From contig VTPC01008661.1 in the NCBI GenBank assembly GCA_011009095.1, forward strand, positions 1-64,000: a DNA stretch of 64,000 nucleotides. Reading direction: 5' to 3'. The notes under the pieces were generated by a model, which was given only the letters and a program-made list of their open reading frames with translations, was not told the DNA's origin and did not search any database. This stretch comes from Ignelater luminosus. Lineage: Eukaryota > Arthropoda > Insecta > Coleoptera > Elateridae. This document shows positions 39,575-51,638 of the stretch, one piece after another (position 1 is the first letter of the stretch; each line of letters opens with the position of its first letter). Made by a program: the position numbers and the translations under genes.

Positions 39575-40605
39575 ATTCCTGGAGTTTCTTGTACAAACCC
39601 GATGTGTACTGGGTCTACGGGGTTTGCGAAGGAAATGGTAATGCCTCCAAAGCTGAATATCTGAGAAGGTTTCCAAATTGTCGTCGACCGTCAGTAAACG
39701 TATTCAAACGATTAGATCGGCGGTTGAGAGAAAGAGACAGGTCAAATGATACCAAATGCTGGTGCACTGCAAACTCGTTTCAACCATAAACAAGAAGAAC
39801 AAATTTTACAAAGTGTTTCTGAAGAACGTGGAAGTAGTACAAGAGGAGTTGCTTTCCGATTTAATATTCTTAATAATTCCACCGTGCATGACGTTTTAAA
39901 TGCAGATTGTTTATATCCGTACCACTTTCCTACTGTTCAGTCGTTGACACCTAATGATTACTAAAGTCACATTAACTACTCCAACTGGTTACTGCGACAA
40001 GTCGACCTGAACCAAAGTTTCCATAAGCAAATATTGTGGACTAATGAAGCTATTTTTTCAAGAGACGGCGCCGTTGGCGTTTTTAATTGTCACAATATGC
40101 ATCGGTGGGCTCACGAAAATTCACATTATGTGAGACAGTCTAGATTCTTTTTAAATGTTTGAATGAGAGCATTAGCAGGCAACATTATTGGATCTTTACC
40201 ACAACGCCTGAATGGAGAAAATTGTAGACTAATAGACGATTTTTCACTCAATCTGCGAAATGGACCGATGTAGATGCATGATGGCGCAACAAGCTCATTA
40301 TGGGAATGGTTGAACGAAAATTTTCCGCAGTCTTGGATAGATCGTAATGGCCCTATATCGTGACCACCGCGGTCCCCTGATTTAAATCCTTTGGATTTTC
40401 TAGATTGGGGTTTTCTGAAGAAAGGGTTTATCAAACACCTCCAGAAGATTTACAAGACAAGCACGAATAATAGACAGTGTACAATTAATTACTCCACAAA
40501 TGTTTAGAAATGATCACAGTGCAGTACCATTGCGAGTAATCGCCTGCCTGGAAGCTAACAGAAGACAGTTTCAATATTTGTTACATCAAGTTATACTAAA
40601 TTAGT
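39575..40605 (+). pseudogene. Second DD41D-like (Tc1/mariner superfamily) transposase remnant
   Basis: The N-terminal frame reads VYWVYGVCEGNGNASKAEYL and RRFPNCRRPSVNVFKRLDRR (helix-turn-helix of this group), then switches frame at about 39780 to EEQILQSVSEERGSSTRGVA. Around 40020 QILWTNEAIFSRDG contains the first Asp/Glu region. Around 40270 MHDGATSSLWEWLNE holds the second Asp, and PPRSPDLNPLDFLDWGF the third. About 37 residues separate the last two, consistent with a DD41D ancestor that lost a few codons. It ends near the YLLHQVILN residues (40575-40602) before a stop. There are several stops and frameshifts. No inverted ends were identified. Confidence 0.8.
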
Positions 40606-40959
40606 TTTTACGATCAATTGAAATAAATTTGTAATTCATAAGTTTATTAATTTGTTTTTAAATCTTTAATAAATTAACTAAGGCTTATTTAGTTACTGGA
40701 TCTTTGTAGTTATTTTTTGTAGGTTCGTCCTATGTTGCCAGATTTAAAGTTTTAAAATGGCTTTGCCGAAGAGCAATTTCCGTTTTTATTATATACGTAA
40801 TATTCATCGTGTCCTTTATTTTTTCCTTAATCAATATGAATTTACGAAGGTACACGAGCTTCTTCGAGTAATTCCAAAAATGTACTTACAATAGACTTCT
40901 GCAAATGAGTTCTTCCATGATAATGGAAAAAGGGTATAATAACAAATAAATAAATGTAA
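40606..40959. other. Short spacer, no gene seen
   Basis: AT-rich, with only chance frames. Confidence 0.4.
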
Positions 40960-43340
40960 CAGTTATGTCGCAACAATCTTTCTATGAACAGTTTCAAAAA
41001 GTCTATGGAAGTTATTGTTATGGGTAATTTAAATAGAAGGATAGGATGTAACCCTACAGGTTATAGCGGAGTGCTGGGTAGACACGGAGAACCACACAAA
41101 AACAACAACGAGAAACGATTGCTCCAATTCTGTCTAGCAAATGACTTAATCATTCTGAACTCTATGTTTTCCCACAAGATGATACACAAGTACACCAGTG
41201 TGAAACCTGCTAGGAACAAAAAATTAATCATCGACTATATTATAGTGCACCGCATTTCATTCAACCTCGTCAGGGACACACTCGAGCAATGAAGGGAGCA
41301 GAAATAGGCAGCGATCACAATCTTTGCGTTCTCGCTAGAGCTAAGGCTCAAAATGACACCGATACTGGTAAAATAAGAAAGAAGAGGACTCGCGTAAAGA
41401 GGGAGAAGATCTGTTCATATAAGCTAAAGGCGCCAGAGGTCGCATTGCTCTTCCAGGGGGAGAAATAGAAATAATAGAAAAGACTATGGTGTTGGCAGGT
41501 TGGAAGAAAGAAGTAAATCTCAGAAAGGCATGGCAGAAGTTGTGGAAAACTTATCTGCTAAACAAAACCCAACAATCCTATAATGCTTAGAAGGAACAAA
41601 TACTAAAGGTCAAGCAGGTACTAAGAGTCTCAAAGCAATTGGCTTTGGAGGAATTTGGCAACTTTCTAGAACAGAGTACTCAGGAGAATCAGAAACTGTT
41701 TTACAAAGTGATGAAAAGCACGCATAAGGAGAGAAATGAAGACTGTCCTCTAGAATTCATAAAAAATAAAGATGGAGTCATACTTACACAGCCAGATGAG
41801 ATCATGGAAATATAAAAGGAACACTTTCAGGAGCTCCTGAATAATAATACTGTGACAGGGGAAGACAGTGGCGATAAGAAGGAAGTTTAAACAGAAAGTC
41901 AAAGACAGCTGACCACCAATCATCCCGATGCAGATCAGAACATTGATGAGGCACAGGAAACTAAGTTAAGTTAGATAAAGCTGCCGGAAAAAATTATATA
42001 ACTTCGGAGATGCTGAAGTAAACGGAACCAGCTGAAAAGCAAATGCTTCACATCCACAAGACTGGCAGCTTTCAGTTATTGTACCTTCATTCAAAAAAGA
42101 AGATAACCGTGAATGCAGTAACCATCGAGGCAATTTACTATTCAGTGTACCCCGAAAGGTCTATGGACGTATACTGAAGAAGAGGCTAAGAACACAAATA
42201 AAGGCAAAACTGGAGAAAGCTCAGGACGCCATATTTGTGATTCGGCAATTCACGGAGAAAACTATAGAGTATAATAAAGAACTTCACTTGCGGTTTATTG
42301 ATATCGTGAAGGCGTTTGACTAGGTACCTTGGGGATTCATTCATGGAAAGCCTTAAGAACTGACGAACTGACCAAAAGAAATCAAAACTCCTATCAGGCC
42401 TGCAGAAACAAAGTAAGGTTCAACCATTGTACCTTAAAGCAGTTCAGTACCAACTCGGGGGGTAAGACAAGGAGATATCCTAAGCCCCTTGCTGTTTACT
42501 ACTGTGATGGACATAGCGTTGAAGAAATGTTCAGGCCTCGGAAATTCAAGCTGGGAGATTGGCGACTGATTTCGATAATAATAAATTCGCTGATATATGC
42601 CAATGATGTGGTATTGATGGCAGACTCAACTCACAAGTTGCAATACAACCTCAACCTATTGATTATGGCCTTGGAGAAGGTCGGGCTGAAAGCAAACATA
42701 AGCAAAATCAAAACAATAATTATATCTAGAGAACAGTGTTCCCAGCGTATCATGATCAAAAGGGCAAGTTCTGCAACAAGTACACCAATCTAAGTATCTA
42801 GGTTTGTGGATTTCTAGTGGCTGAATGCTCGGTATAGAACTGACTGCCAGGACTTTAGCAGCGAGTAGAATGCTCCGTGCCATTAGGCCTAACTATTTGA
42901 GGACACAGGAGGTGAGTGGGGATACAAAACTTGTAGTGTACAGGACAACATATCTACCCATTCTCACCTACGGCTGCGAAACATGGAGCTACACTAACAA
43001 GTTTGAAAGCAGAATCCAAGCAGCCGAAAAGGTATTTGAGAGGAGTAGCTGAGAAAACTAAAAGAGATCGCATACAAAACTCAAGGATCAGGACAGATCT
43101 CGGAGTGGACCCTCTGTTGGCCAAGTGGAGGACGTCTTAGCTGAAATGGTCGGCCATGTCCAGCGCATGGAAGATTCCAGGTACCCAAGGCAAGCACTTG
43201 AAACGAGCATGGAAAGAAGGAGACCTCGTGCAAGAAAACGGACCACCTGTGTTGATAACATCAGCTCTATCCTAAGAGTGCGTGGTTACACTTGGGGTCA
43301 AGCCCTTCTAGCTCAGGACAAGTCGGCCTAGTGGACTTTC
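40960..43340 (+). mobile_element. Non-LTR retrotransposon remnant with endonuclease and reverse transcriptase
   Basis: The frame 40984-41292 carries VIVMGNLNRRIGCN (endonuclease GDFN-x-R-x-G, decayed), then HKMIHKYTSVKPARNKKLII and DYIIVHR, the typical IDYI end of the domain. Around 42310 there is KAFD; around 42450 the SVPTRGVRQGDILSPLL text; at 42590-42630 YANDVVLMADST (FADD box decayed to YAND). Near 42780 comes a KYLGLWISS-type strand, then LPILTYGCETW (42955-42987) and the GHVQRMEDSRYPRQAL tail near 43150-43200. Many frames and stops. All main domains are present, so the original copy was near full length. Confidence 0.82.
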
Positions 43341-45278
43341 TGTATTAGCCGTAGTCGTCATATGCAGGCAATTTTTCAGACAGCTCTATAAAATGCAAGT
43401 TTGGGTACTCTGTGATACAATATACACAAAATTCCTGTTTCTTTGAGTTTCTTAATATTATTCTTTTACTCTTGGAAACATAACATCCGCAACGTCTTTA
43501 TAATTTTACTATTCTCACCATTTCAATGTATTAATTTTGAATGTTTTCGTGGCCTTATTATTGTTTGTATACCCTAATAATTATGCTACAAGATCTTTAC
43601 AGTTCAGTTTATTACTGTTTGTTTTAGGATCGTTTAATTATTAGATATTTATGTAAGCACATCATAACAATAAACAAAGGGAACTTTCTAGTAAGAACTT
43701 CAGGCTACTCCTACAGATGCGCAAATTTGCTTCTGTATACAGAACAGTTTTTAAGATTCATGTAGTGTTAGAGTAGAAATCTTATCGCCTTTTTTAAACT
43801 AAAATTTAAACGGTAATATTAGAAACTGTGACTCGTCTAGACAATGATTATACTAGAAACGCGAGCTTTATGTATTAATTTACATTTCTTATTTGTCGCT
43901 TTATAAGAAACAAACGACGCTTTTTGTTCCAGAACCTTTTAACTTCTTTTTGAACTATACAATTTCCTTTTTTCTCGTGGCTATTGTAAAAAACCATTTG
44001 TTGAGAACGAATTGTTTACCTACGGGTTGCTTGCTCTTGCTATCCCACACACTGTTTACAATAATCAATAATGCGTTCCATAACTAAAACGTTTATTATC
44101 TAATGAAAATTGTAAGTTGAACAACCAACAACAATTAAAATGTTTTATAAATAAGGTAACACGATTGAAACTATTGGAAAAGGTATTTTCTAAGCAAGAA
44201 TAATTTAAAATATTCTCGAATAGGTTTCAAGGTTTTTAGCTGAATCGATTAAACTTTTTTTTTAAATGTTTTATTACTAAAATGACACAAACGTTTTCAA
44301 TGTGTTGATCAACATAAAATTTATTATAAAAATTATTTAAGTTTCTTATCATTTACATGTTTATTGGTTTGGTTTCTGAATTACAATTTTTTATCCACAG
44401 CACAGCAAACTTGTTATCTACATTAATTTAATCCGTAAAAGTTTTTTTCTTTTTTTATTCAGGATGTACTATGAATCTTATTATGTAAAATTTAAAATAA
44501 AAAAGAAATTTTTATAAATCAAAGTCAAAAATATAAGACCTTTTAGATTTTGGAATAAAATGTATTCACATTGATATTAGTTTGTGACTGACATACTATA
44601 ACTTACCTGCATTGAATATTTCGTGATTGAAAAAGTATTGCCCTCAATAAATTGCCAGTTTCTTCAGACTTTGCTTTCTAGAGCTACTACCAGTAAGTCT
44701 GCAAAAAAATCACAAAATAAAAGAGTTGAAAGTGTAATTTAATTCTCAAGCACGTAAAAATGCATTGTTACAAACAAGAAAATGTGGCTAGAGTATTCAG
44801 TAGCACAACGCAGATAATTCCATGTAAAATACCGAAGCGAAAGGCCAGCTTTTGTATATTTACCATTTCGTGTTAAGCAAAACAGATGAAAGCTCTTGAT
44901 ATTCATCCACCTATGTGTGTGTTATGTGTGGCAGACGTAACCCAACTATAAATAACTTTGACACTGTTGCTAGAGCTAAGTTTCGATTTAAAGATTTTGG
45001 AATCTTAGACACTATTGACAGTAGAACGTAATAACCGCTGATTTTAATTGTTTTTCGAATCGTATTTTACGTAACAAAGAGCTACATCCTGCAAGAAGTA
45101 AACCTTCTTTCACAAAGTGTGTAGATCTAAAAAAGAAAGCTTTAATAAAAAATCCACGAGCCCGAGGTGTTATTCGCACAGCACCCAAAGTTCCTGCTAT
45201 ACACCTACAGCGTTGCTGCAGTGATTGGCTGTTATTTTAAAGAGAATTTATGCGACCCGTAACATTAAGCAATAATAG
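43341..45278. other. AT-rich stretch, no gene recognised
   Basis: Long runs of A and T with short chance frames. The frame 43893-44087 is leucine/phenylalanine-rich but has no motif and no initiation context. Confidence 0.45.
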
Positions 45279-45951
45279 CAGTAATTCTCAACCTTTTTGA
45301 TAAGTCACGGGATACTTTTAACTCTCAACTCTCCTTGGGTTGTGAAACAGAAATTACTCGATGAACGAATGAATGTGAAATCTGATATCTAGATGTTGGT
45401 TGTTCAGATGATCAAGAATGCGATCATACGATAAAGGTGCTGTTCACATATCGAAACCACTCTTTGGGCTTCTACTGGGATGCTTCTAGAGCAATAATCT
45501 TAAAAGTTTCCACGAGGAGTTTTGCAGTTACTGGTGATAGTAGAGAGCACATAGCAATTTCCGAGACTTGTTAATAGTATTCAGACAGAAAGTAGAATGA
45601 AGTCAAGAAATTCTCTACTGAAGTTGCCAGATCGGTAGCTTTTCTATCTTGACGCAACACTACTGAAGAGGAAACTTAGATCAAAAGTGACCAAAAGATT
45701 TCCCGCTTCCAGGATCAGTTCTGACATCCGTTGAACAAACTATCAGGAGTTTAGGAAATGTGAAAAAGTTGTAACGGGTAGTTTGGCTACCTTTACTTTG
45801 AGTGAATGAATCCGTTTCGTTTTACGAAATTTTCCTTGAGTTCGGAAATTAAGGTATATGGTATGTTCTGGGTGATTGGAGACCGTGCAAGTGCGAATTT
45901 GGCAGAGCGGTCAGTGCGAGGTAAATATTTACGAATCTCTCAGATTTTTCG
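45279..45951. repeat. Possible hAT-type terminus followed by unclassified sequence
   Basis: CAGTAATTCTCAACCTTTTTG at about 45281 closely resembles the end found on many hAT transposons and their MITEs (CAG..GTTCTCAACCTTTTT). The opposite end was not found in the window. The following bases are mixed in composition and encode nothing recognised. Confidence 0.4.
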
Positions 45952-46520
45952 TTAAGCTTCATTCACAATACCTAAATTAGTAATTAAAATTAGCACCTAT
46001 AATTATACTTGAAATATCTTTGAAAACTTGCATTCACGTTGTTAAAATTAATTTAGCAATTAATCAATATTTACTTGCACCCTCTATGAGCCATTCATAA
46101 GAAACAGCTGCAGTTTTCTTATGTAACAACATGAAATTTGTGAAAAATATAACGTGCATGTAACTCCTACAACATCGGAATTTAAAAAAAATTAAAATAC
46201 TCGAAAATCATTTTTTCTAAACACTTAAGGGCTTCTGGATTTTAGAGGTTATGAATGACTGACCGAGCGACACGTGGGACATCGCGCCATACAAACAAGA
46301 AAGCAAGAAATTACGAAAATGCGCATGTCAAGAATTTCAATTAGTACGTAAATTAACGAAAAAGCTTGAACCTTGCAAGCTTTTACGTTAAGTACTAAGT
46401 ATAATTACTAATTGATTTAATTCTGAACGATTATATTGTTATGAAAGCTTACAAGGTTCTACGGCTAAGTGTAATTACTAATTCTAATTACTAATTTGGG
46501 TATTGTGAATGAAGCATTAA
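45952..46520. mobile_element. MITE-like element with ~40-bp inverted ends
   Basis: The left arm (45952-45993) contains GCTTCATTCACAATACC and then AAATTAGTAATTA. The right arm (46482-46520) is its reverse complement with a few differences. Interior sequences include several further copies of AATTACTAATT. There is no coding capacity. The extreme ends read TTAA on the outside, but a target duplication is not certain. Confidence 0.6.
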
Positions 46521-47499
46521 GGGTGAAAGACCTCTAATTAGGGGGTAAGTTTTAACTTGATTAAGAAGGTTTCTCATCTAATTAGTTTGCTCCATTTTTA
46601 AAAAAAATAATAGCTTGTCAAGGGAGCAAGAAAATTTGAAAGTCCTCTACGCAGTTCCTCATAAAGTTTCTTGCGCCACGTCCTTGCAGCCGCCGCACAG
46701 TGGTCTGAGCCAAATATCTAGGTTGACAAAAGTCAAAAACATAAGTAAAATGGGTGATGATTGGTGCATAAAAAGGTTATTCGAGTCTCTGATTAAGAAG
46801 TTAAGGTTAAAATTGTAAAATTCAAAATGGGGAATCCAAAATGACGCACATAATTATTATAAAATTACAAATTACAAATTGTTTATAAATCTATAAATTA
46901 TGCAAAGTTTCATTTGCCGGTACTTGCCTATTCAAAAGTTATTGTAAATCAAAACTTTTTTTTCGGTGCAATATCGCCTTATCCTGTGTCTGTGTAACAT
47001 CCATACATATTGTAATGATCTTAGCTTTTATTTTTATAGTCTTTATTAATGGGTTCACAAATGAAAAGTACTATGATGTCAAAATTTCAGATTTTTGATA
47101 ATTTTAAGTTAGATAGCCCAGTCACTTTATACAAAAAAAGGCCAAATCTCTAGAAAAATCCGACTGAAGATTTTCCTTCGGGATTCTCTTTATTTCGGCG
47201 TCAAGAACAATCCCTTAAAAGTCCATAAAGCCAACTGGACGGCTACAGAAGTTACAGATGGTCAAAGGTCACGAAAATCAGTTTTTCTTAGATATCTCGT
47301 AAACTATTGGTTTTACGTTAATTTTGGCCGTTATCATGATCGACTTTTGAGCAACCATCCTCAACCGCGTCAATGCAGTTAGCACTTCTCTGCAAAATGA
47401 AGTAATAGAACTTTAAAGTGCCGTTTGTTTTCTAAATTCACTCCTTAGATTTCTTAAAGTCGCAGGGAGAAAATAATAAATAATAAAGCCTGTGACTTA
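46521..47499. other. Spacer, no gene recognised
   Basis: Short chance frames only. The frame 46615-46818 has no known motif. Confidence 0.4.
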
Positions 47500-48060
47500 A
47501 AATATCCTGATGAGGATGAGGGCAAACGAAAGCGTGCCAGAAAGCGACATTTTGACGATGGTGACACTGAAGACGTAATACTTCAAGGAAGAAAAAGAGT
47601 CAAGATTGAAACTTATCAACCAATATTGAACAAAACGAAGGAATGGTGGATGGAATTTAAACGTTTTCCGAAAAAAGTAGATAGATTAAAAGTACCTACG
47701 CATATTTAATATTATAAATAGGGATATAAATGAGCCCGTTGGGGTGACCGACTCACCCCGTTCTTATCAATTTTAAAAAATTAATCAATAGAACTCAAAC
47801 CTGCCATAGACCATCTGTCTAGCTGGCGCGCCAGAGTAATAAGGGAGGTATGGGGCTTCTAAGGATACGGGGCTTCTGCCCAAAACGGCTAGACGTCTCG
47901 TCCGGCGCAATCATACAGACCTTTCCTCATGTAGATACATCTCGTTGACGGCTTTGAGATGTCGGCTTGGTATCCGGACAAAGCGATAACCCAGGCCACT
48001 CGGGTCAGTTGGCGAAAGACGGACGAGAAGTGTCTGGGATGAGAACTATTATTAATGACA
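47500..48060 (+). mobile_element. 3' end of a non-LTR element of the same family as 4520-6020
   Basis: A frame reads YPDEDEGKRKRARKRHFDDG, then ILQGRKRVKIETYQPILNK, and ends WWMEFKRFPKKVDRLKVPTH and a stop at 47707-47709. The last part is the counterpart of WWIEFKNFAKKVERLKVPRE at 5580-5650. The tail after the stop shares the AACCCAGGCCACTCGGGTCA block and its surroundings with 5889-5910. The highly basic/acidic segment is not seen in the other copy because the MITE and sequence loss interrupt it there. Confidence 0.65.
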
Positions 48061-49282
48061 GATGATGAGTATAGGGTGTGGCAAAGAAGATGAAGTTGAC
48101 CATGCAAAGACTAGTTTTTCACATTATATAATAGGATAGGCGAAGAAAGTAGTACGGTAGAGAAACCCTCTATGGCTCGGTGTATCTTCCTCTTAAAAAT
48201 AAGTAGGACAAAGGATCAGAAGGGAAAGGGGTTGGCGGGTTTATTTTTGCTATAAAGAACTGAAGACAGTGGGATGAATCGGATTTCATTGAGCATGTTT
48301 ATTTATTTTGGTTGAAGTTATTAGAATAGAAGCAAAGTAGAGAATGTAATATCGTATGATGGAACGTTTTCTACGACGTTATGCGTTATCCTAATTGGAT
48401 TTCGTACACTCTAAATTTAAAAAAAAATATTGGACAAGCTAAACGTAGAACTTTCTAACCGTTTGAAAGCTTAGGAGCAAGTTCAATCACTGTTTGTTTT
48501 TTTTGTGATTTCCCTTCTAAGGGTGAAGCACAAATAAATGAGGAAGCAATTACACAAAAGTTAAAAATACAGAAACGTACTTTTGCACACGCCCAGGGCG
48601 TGACGCTTGCGCTACCATATGCACACAGACAAAAATAAATTCATCTGTGAGGGGGCCCCGTCGCTCCCACTGCCTACGGGCCTCCAAATCGTTAATCTGG
48701 CACTGACTATCTTACAAGCAAAATAATAGCTTTACGCTGTCAGATCAAAAATCTTTTGGCGAGCACTTGCCAACGATATACCTACACCAGAAACCGAAAT
48801 AAAAAGGTACCGAAAGCGCTTAGGCAGAAGCGTGCGATATATCATAAATCTTATACATCACTATAGGAATAACATATGTAGACCAATACAGAAATGCGTG
48901 GCGTAAAGATTTTTAATTATTGAATGGTTCAAATTGTATTTTGATTTCGCTGCTCATGCCGCCCTGATGCGGTCGCCTCTCTGCATCATAGCACGGCACG
49001 GCCCTGTTCCCATTGATCTTATGCTTCCTGCTGATACTGCACCAAATTACCTTGCAAAAAGCTGGAAATTTAAGTGTAACTCGAAAAATATTTATTTGAT
49101 CGTGTGCGGAGAGCAAGAGCGGGGGTTAATTGATATTGGGGGATCTGTACTTTCAAGTAAATCAAAGAAATGGGTCAATAAAACATAAACAGCCTGTAGG
49201 AATCTTTTTTAATTATAATTTTTTATAAAATTACAAAATCTTGACCTAACAGGATCCTGAAATTATTTTGTTATTCTTGTTA
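48061..49282. other. Region without recognised gene
   Basis: The + strand frame 48934-49188 (84 codons) and the opposite minus frame 49116-48913 overlap. The + frame reads FDFAAHAALMRSP and PVPIDLMLPADTAPN, which I do not recognise; it may be a fragment of a mobile-element protein. GC-richer patches at 48590-48700 (GGGGGCCCCGTCGCTCCCAC) resemble an end of a decayed transposon. Confidence 0.35.
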
Positions 49283-50478
49283 TAGTGTGGTTCACAAGTT
49301 CCATTTTGGCTATTTTTTGCCTGACTTCACCAAAAATTATGATCGAGGTGTCATTCGATTCGGAATGGCATTTAGAAACTTTTAGAACATTTCGAAGTCC
49401 CGCGCAAGAAAATTGCAAAAGTTGTAAACAAATTCGTTAAAAGAAGGGGTTTCGTTTTTTGCAAATATCTCGGAGAATATTGCAAATATCCGAAATCAAC
49501 TAAAAGATCCTTAAACAGCAGGAAATTTCCTACAACAAAGTCCTAACTTCCGGAATTGTACCACCAATATTTATAATTTTAATTTAGAGGTGAAAATAGG
49601 GCTAAAAACGCGTGATCTGGCCGCCGCGCGCGCCGCTTAGTTTGCTCTCTTTAACAAAAACTTTTTTTACCTATTAAATGTAAATATTAAGGAATAAAAA
49701 AATTCAGGTATCATTGGGATACGTGAATGAACAATAATCCATCGGAAAGAAATTTTTCCCACAATCTGTTTATTAGTTATGCTTTTGTTAACTAGAGAAA
49801 TTTTACCAATTGAAAATTTACATAAAAACCATGATATTTCTTAAAGTAAAAATCTGAGATTTTTTCCACTTTTTGAACTGATTCTCCAAAGGCTACAGAA
49901 CAAATCCCCGTTGCAAAAATTAAAAAATTGTCAATCTCCACTTTTTTATAAACAATCAAACATTGGTAAAATTTCTCTAGTTAACAAAAGCATAACTAAT
50001 AAACAAATTGTGGGAAAAATGTTTTTCCGATGGATTATTGTTCATTCATGTATCCCAATGATACCTGAATTTTTTTATTCCTTAATATTTACATTTAATA
50101 GGTAAAAAAATTTTTTTGTTAAAGAGAGCAAACTAAGGGGCGCGCGCGGCGGTCAGATCACGCGTTTTTAGCCCTATTTTCACCTCTAAATTAAAATTAT
50201 AAATATTCTGGAAGTTAGGACTTTTTTTGTAGAAAATTTCCTGCTGTTTAAGGATCTTTTAGTTGATTTCGGATATTTGCAATATTCTCCGAGATATTTG
50301 CAAAAAACGAAACCCCCTTTTTTACGAATTTGTTAATAACTTTTGCAATTTTTTTGCGCGGGTCTTCGAAATGTTCAAAAAGCTTCTAAATGCCATTCCG
50401 AATCGAATGACATCTCGATCATAATTTTTGGTGAAGTCAGGCAAAAAATAGCCAAAATGGAACTTGTGAACCACACTA
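49283..50478. mobile_element. Fold-back (long inverted-repeat) element, ~525-bp arms
   Basis: The left arm 49283 to about 49812 and the right arm about 49965 to 50478 are reverse complements with scattered differences, leaving a centre of about 150 bp. Ends read TAGTGTGGTTCACAAGTTCC and its complement. The three bases TTA flank both sides (49280-49282 and 50479-50481), a likely target duplication. A GC-rich spot with GCGCGCGCGGCGG-type sequence sits in each arm. No transposase is encoded. Partial single arms of the same family are at 20646-21073 and 34727-34993. The superfamily is unknown; TTA duplication would fit PIF/Harbinger. Confidence 0.88.
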
Positions 50479-51150
50479 TTACCCAGACGATCACGGCCAC
50501 TTCTAAAAAAAATGTTACATCATTCAAATCGAAAGATTTTTCGAATTTTACTTCATTAAATGGCAAGGCTTATCGTATGTTAGATTCTGATGGTTGTTTA
50601 TAAATAAAGACAAGATTACTTTCTACTACTACTACTTTTATGTGACTTCGTAACTGATAACTAATACAAATTATGAAAAGAAAGGTCAAAAAATAGAAAA
50701 TCGTTTATTCTTCAATTCAGACCAATCATATTAACACTTGATACTCAAGTAGTTATTCACTAGTCATAACATAATACTTCCTACTGTTATTTAAGTTAAA
50801 TTAAACAAGAAAGGTAGAAGACCTTTTCCTCTATCTTATCAGTGACCTAATTGTGAACTACAACATTACCTGCTTTCGCAATGGGTGTTACTAAACCAGA
50901 TCTCCAAGACTAAAACATCTGATAAAGGGATTATATGTTAGTTATGAACGACTTTCTATTGATTATTCTTTTAATTTTTTGTTTCCTTGTGGAACCTTCT
51001 CATACTTATTTATTTTATATTTTTAATAATAACAAGATTTCCTGAAAACGCCAAGGTAAGATGATTAAATATACCTATTCTTCTTGATTAGACAAGCAAG
51101 GTAACAGAAATGAGTTTTTTTACACAATGAGTAAATATGACAATTCGTAT
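50479..51150. other. Spacer upstream of the Cys-rich gene pair
   Basis: AT-rich, with no recognised gene. The frame 50343-50603 is read from the fold-back arm into flanking DNA and is not considered real. Confidence 0.45.
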
Positions 51151-51152
51151 TG

Positions 51153-51160
51153 TATAAAAA
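51153..51160 (+). promoter_or_regulatory. Candidate TATA box of Cys-rich gene 1
   Basis: TATAAAAA lies about 110 bases upstream of a good donor site (GCG/GTAAGT at 51271/51272) whose matching acceptor (TTTTTTTTACCAG) ends at 51638, directly before the start codon. A non-coding first exon of about 51185-51271 and a 367-bp intron are therefore likely. Confidence 0.45.
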
Positions 51161-51638
51161 AATCCTTATCTGAAAAAGGTGTGATCTACAATGATAACAG
51201 CAGTTTCAAGCAAACACGCATAGATCAATTGTGCGAGCATAGCTGGTTACGTTTCTTACAACACCAATGCGGTAAGTTTATTACGTTTACTTTTTGATTA
51301 ACATTCCTGAGAGACTAAACAAGAGAACCAAATTTATTCTAAATAAAACATTTCCCCAACACAGCCAGTTTCGACTCCATTCAAATTTCTTGTTTGATGA
51401 TTTCTAGATTTTATTAATATTTAAGTAAGTAGCAAACTTGAATAGTTTAAAATATTAATAATTTTTCTTAAGGCAAATAAATTTTTCGCATGTTTTATAA
51501 GGTGAAGTTGACGTAATTTGCTTTTATAGCACAGATAATAACAAAACTTGGGTTTTTTATAGATAATATATCAGATGAACACGTAATAAGTTTAACAAAA
51601 TTCAAACAAGATTTCAATCAAATTGTTTTTTTTACCAG

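Noticed and set aside
47508-47540. A CTGATGAG...GAAA string resembling a second hammerhead core
   Set aside because: The sequence between the two boxes cannot form helix II, no GUC with a helix III follows, and the bases encode a retroelement protein stretch.
48934-49188. 84-codon frame with PVPIDLMLPAD
   Set aside because: No family recognised, overlapped by an equally long antisense frame, and no splice or promoter context; kept only as a note on the region.
50343-50603. 86-codon + strand frame
   Set aside because: It consists of the fold-back arm plus flanking bases; equivalent frames appear in other arm copies with changes, so it is a by-product of the repeat.
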